A stretch of 6,295 nucleotides of DNA. Origin: an uncultured Lachnospiraceae bacterium (GTDB taxonomy: Bacteria > Bacillota_A > Clostridia > Lachnospirales > Lachnospiraceae). Position numbers and translations under genes: made by a program. The notes under the pieces are model-generated. The model worked only from the letters and a program-made list of their open reading frames with translations. It was not told where the DNA came from and ran no database searches. The stretch lies in the NCBI GenBank assembly GCA_902795985.1, contig CADBNG010000054.1, forward strand, positions 1 through 6,295, given 5' to 3'. Below are positions 4,725-6,295 of the stretch, piece by piece; positions within the stretch are counted from its first letter, which is position 1; each line of letters opens with the position of its first letter.

Positions 4725-5504
4725 ATGAGCATGTTTGATATCGCTGGAAAGAATGCAGTTATCATCGGCGGAGCAGGCGGAATCGGCCAGGCAATCGTTC
4801 AGGGCCTTATGGAGGAAGGCGTCAACGTCCTTATCTCCAGCCGTAAGGAAGAGTCTCTCAAGAGAGCTCAGGCGGAACTGAAAGAAGCCACCGGCAAAGA
4901 AGCAAAATACTTCCCGTGCGACGCTTCCAGCGAAGAGAGCGTAAATGAACTTCTTCAGGCTTCCATCAAAGAGTTCGGCAAGGTCGACATCCTTGTCTGT
5001 GCCCTCGGCCTGAACAAAAAGTTCCCGACCGAAGAGTTCCCGATGGACATCTTCCGCGCAATTTATGAAGCAAACGTATTCGGTGTTATGAATGCCTGCA
5101 AGGTATTCGGACCGCATATGAAGGAAAACGGCTACGGCAAGATCGTGATCCTTTCCTCCGTCCGTGACTGTGTTGCCACCAAGACCCCGGGCAATGCCGG
5201 CTATGCTTCCTCCAAGGGCGCTGTCAAGATGCTGATCAAGCAGGTTGCTTCCGAGTACGGCCAGTACGGCATCACCGTAAACGGAATCGCCCCGACCGTT
5301 ACCGAGACCCCGATGATGACCGGCATCATCGAGCAGAGAGGCGGAGACGCCTATCGTGAGAGCCTTGCGAAGGATCTGCCGATGCGCAGAATGGCCGTTC
5401 CCTATGACAGCGTAGGCGCAGCCGTATATCTCTGCACCCCGGCTTCCGATTTCGTAACCGGCAACGTTATCTACTGCGACGGCGGTCTGACCGCTACCCG
5501 CTAA
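4725..5504 (+). CDS. Short-chain dehydrogenase/reductase, NADPH-type; candidate phloroglucinol reductase
   Basis: This 259-residue classical SDR is of ordinary length. The Rossmann glycine motif is GGAGGIG (15-21). The second strand ends in SSR (38-40): an Arg instead of an acidic residue there favours NADP(H) over NAD(H). The usual NNAG is replaced by CALG (92-95). The catalytic set is N117, S145, Y160 and K164; Ser and Tyr are 15 residues apart rather than the usual 13, implying a two-residue insertion near 146-156. The end carries the family motif VIYCDGG (248-254). The ATG follows AAAGGAGAGG (4706-4715); a second ATG at 4731 is possible but less likely. Downstream of two ring-hydrolase-like genes and before a BKACE gene, it could reduce the aromatic or cyclic substrate (phloroglucinol reductase is an NADPH-dependent SDR) or oxidise a beta-hydroxy acid to the beta-keto acid. 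The cofactor signature leans to the former. Confidence 0.92.
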   Translation: MSMFDIAGKNAVIIGGAGGIGQAIVQGLMEEGVNVLISSRKEESLKRAQAELKEATGKEAKYFPCDASSEESVNELLQASIKEFGKVDILVCALGLNKKFPTEEFPMDIFRAIYEANVFGVMNACKVFGPHMKENGYGKIVILSSVRDCVATKTPGNAGYASSKGAVKMLIKQVASEYGQYGITVNGIAPTVTETPMMTGIIEQRGGDAYRESLAKDLPMRRMAVPYDSVGAAVYLCTPASDFVTGNVIYCDGGLTATR

Positions 5505-5518
5505 ACCCGTCCAGGGGT

Positions 5519-5541
5519 CCGAAGGGGACTGTCCCCTTCGG
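5519..5541. repeat. Perfect palindromic GGGGAC/GTCCCC repeat
   Basis: Eleven-base arms, ccgaaggggac (5519-5529) and its exact complement (5531-5541), surround a single T and are followed by ctcc. It is the best-preserved copy of the palindrome seen twice at 22-77. It begins 15 nt after the SDR stop codon and would form a stable hairpin in mRNA. Without a T run it is not a classical terminator. Confidence 0.75.
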
Positions 5542-5575
5542 CTCCTTAGCGAAACCTGACAACCGAGTCACAAAA

Positions 5576-5598
5576 CGGGAGGTCTTCCCGGCCTCCCG
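5576..5598 (+). other. Hairpin upstream of the BKACE gene
   Basis: CGGGAGG (5576-5582) and CCTCCCG (5592-5598) form a 7-bp GC stem with a 9-nt loop, about 32 nt before the BKACE start codon. It is followed by an A-rich rather than T-rich stretch. Together with the palindrome at 5519-5541 it makes the 126-nt SDR-BKACE gap highly structured, which may tune relative expression or protect the downstream transcript. Confidence 0.4.
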
Positions 5599-5630
5599 GA
5601 CAAAAATATTACAATCGAGGTAAATTAAAA

Positions 5631-6295
5631 ATGGGCAAGAAACTGATTATCACTGCTGCTGTCTGCGGCGCGGGAACCATGAGATCCCAGACTCCTTATG
5701 TTCCGATCACTCCCGAAGAGATCGCCAACGAATGCATCGCCTGCGCGAAGGCCGGCGCTGCCATCGTTCACCTTCATGTCCGTGACGACGAAGGCAAGAA
5801 CACCATGGAAACGGCCAGATGGATCGAAGTTGTCAACCTTCTTCGTGAAAAGATGGCCCAGGAGAACGTGGACATCGTCCTGAACCTGACCTCCTCAGGC
5901 GGAAAGTTCCCGGAGGAAATGAGAAGAGCTCACCTTCCGATCCTTCTTCCGGAAATGTGCTCCTACGATCCCCTTTCCATGAACTGGGCAAACTCCTATG
6001 TGTTCACCAACTCCCCGCAGTATCTTGAGGCCGTCGGAACCCTGACCCAGGAGCACGGCATCAAACCCGAATGCGAAATCTTCAACGGCGGCGACATGGG
6101 CAACGTGGATTACTATGTCAAGAAAGGCTTCCTGAAGAACCCGGTACACTATCAGTTCGTACTCGGTGTTTCCGGCGGTATGCCCGGAACCGCGGAAGCT
6201 CTGGCTTATCTCGTACCGAAGATGCAGCCCGGTTCCACCTGGTCCATCACCGGTATCGGCAGATGGCATCTTCCCTGCGTCCTTCACGGACTGGC
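5631..6295 (+). CDS. Beta-keto-acid cleavage enzyme (BKACE, DUF849/PF05853), 3' end outside the window
   Basis: 221 codons are present and the frame is still open at the window edge; family members are about 270-310 aa. BKACE enzymes are Zn-dependent TIM barrels that convert a beta-keto acid plus acetyl-CoA to acetoacetate plus a new CoA thioester. The type member Kce acts in lysine fermentation. Visible landmarks are the N-terminal LIITAAVCGAGT, PITPEEIANE, the Zn-binding HLHVRD (H47, H49), QFVLGVSGGMPG (175-186) and GIGRWHLP (208-215). The third Zn ligand, a Glu, should lie just past the end. At the position of Kce Glu14, which I recall contacting the substrate amino group, this protein has Gly15, so an amino-substituted substrate is unlikely. 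Triacetate (3,5-dioxohexanoate) is a good candidate given the neighbours. The ATG is preceded by GAGG (5617-5620) with 10-nt spacing, a weaker site than those upstream. Confidence 0.93.
   Translation, partial: MGKKLIITAAVCGAGTMRSQTPYVPITPEEIANECIACAKAGAAIVHLHVRDDEGKNTMETARWIEVVNLLREKMAQENVDIVLNLTSSGGKFPEEMRRAHLPILLPEMCSYDPLSMNWANSYVFTNSPQYLEAVGTLTQEHGIKPECEIFNGGDMGNVDYYVKKGFLKNPVHYQFVLGVSGGMPGTAEALAYLVPKMQPGSTWSITGIGRWHLPCVLHGL

Overview
The window looks like a moderately GC-rich Bacillota (Clostridia, Lachnospiraceae- or Oscillospiraceae-like) chromosome segment. The reasons are strong AAAGGAGG-type ribosome binding sites, sigma-A promoters with TTGACN-17-TATAAT spacing, a CspA-type cold-shock gene, a zinc-ribbon/TM/discoidin protein of a kind common in gut Clostridia, and anaerobe-type catabolic genes. 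The assignment is inferred from style only; there is no rRNA or marker gene here.

Left part (1-877): bases 1-605 hold no convincing ordinary gene. They carry GGGGAC/GTCCCC palindromic repeats (about 22-77), a perfect consensus promoter (89-117) followed by a strong Shine-Dalgarno and a possible CTG-started hydrophobic mini-ORF, and then the promoter (455-483) and roughly 115-nt leader of a cold-shock protein gene (606-806). That gene ends in a clear intrinsic terminator (840-877).

Middle part (910-2512, minus strand): a two-gene unit. The first gene encodes a 115-aa single-pass membrane protein with a basic N-terminus and an acidic repetitive C-terminus. The second encodes a 391-aa protein with an N-terminal zinc ribbon, one membrane helix, a Pro/Glu/Thr-rich stalk and a C-terminal discoidin-like domain; its start codon is GTG. 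A 369-bp AT-rich intergenic region (2513-2881) separates this unit from a divergent plus-strand operon.

Right part (2882-6295, plus strand): two tandem, diverged cyclase-family (PF04199) metallohydrolases, a short-chain dehydrogenase/reductase with NADPH-type features, and the first 221 codons of a beta-keto-acid cleavage enzyme (BKACE/DUF849), which runs off the window. Together they suggest reduction or oxidation by the SDR, hydrolytic opening of a ring, and acetyl-CoA-dependent cleavage of a beta-keto acid. The best match I know is the clostridial anaerobic phloroglucinol pathway: phloroglucinol reductase, dihydrophloroglucinol cyclohydrolase, 3-hydroxy-5-oxohexanoate dehydrogenase and triacetate acetoacetate-lyase. 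This is a hypothesis from gene content, not a demonstrated assignment.

The most unusual point is that the first of the two cyclase-like proteins has lost several metal-ligand positions that its neighbour keeps (D to C, H to I, E to Q). This suggests either a changed metal site or a non-catalytic partner. Another GGGGAC/GTCCCC palindrome lies inside the operon, between the SDR and BKACE genes.
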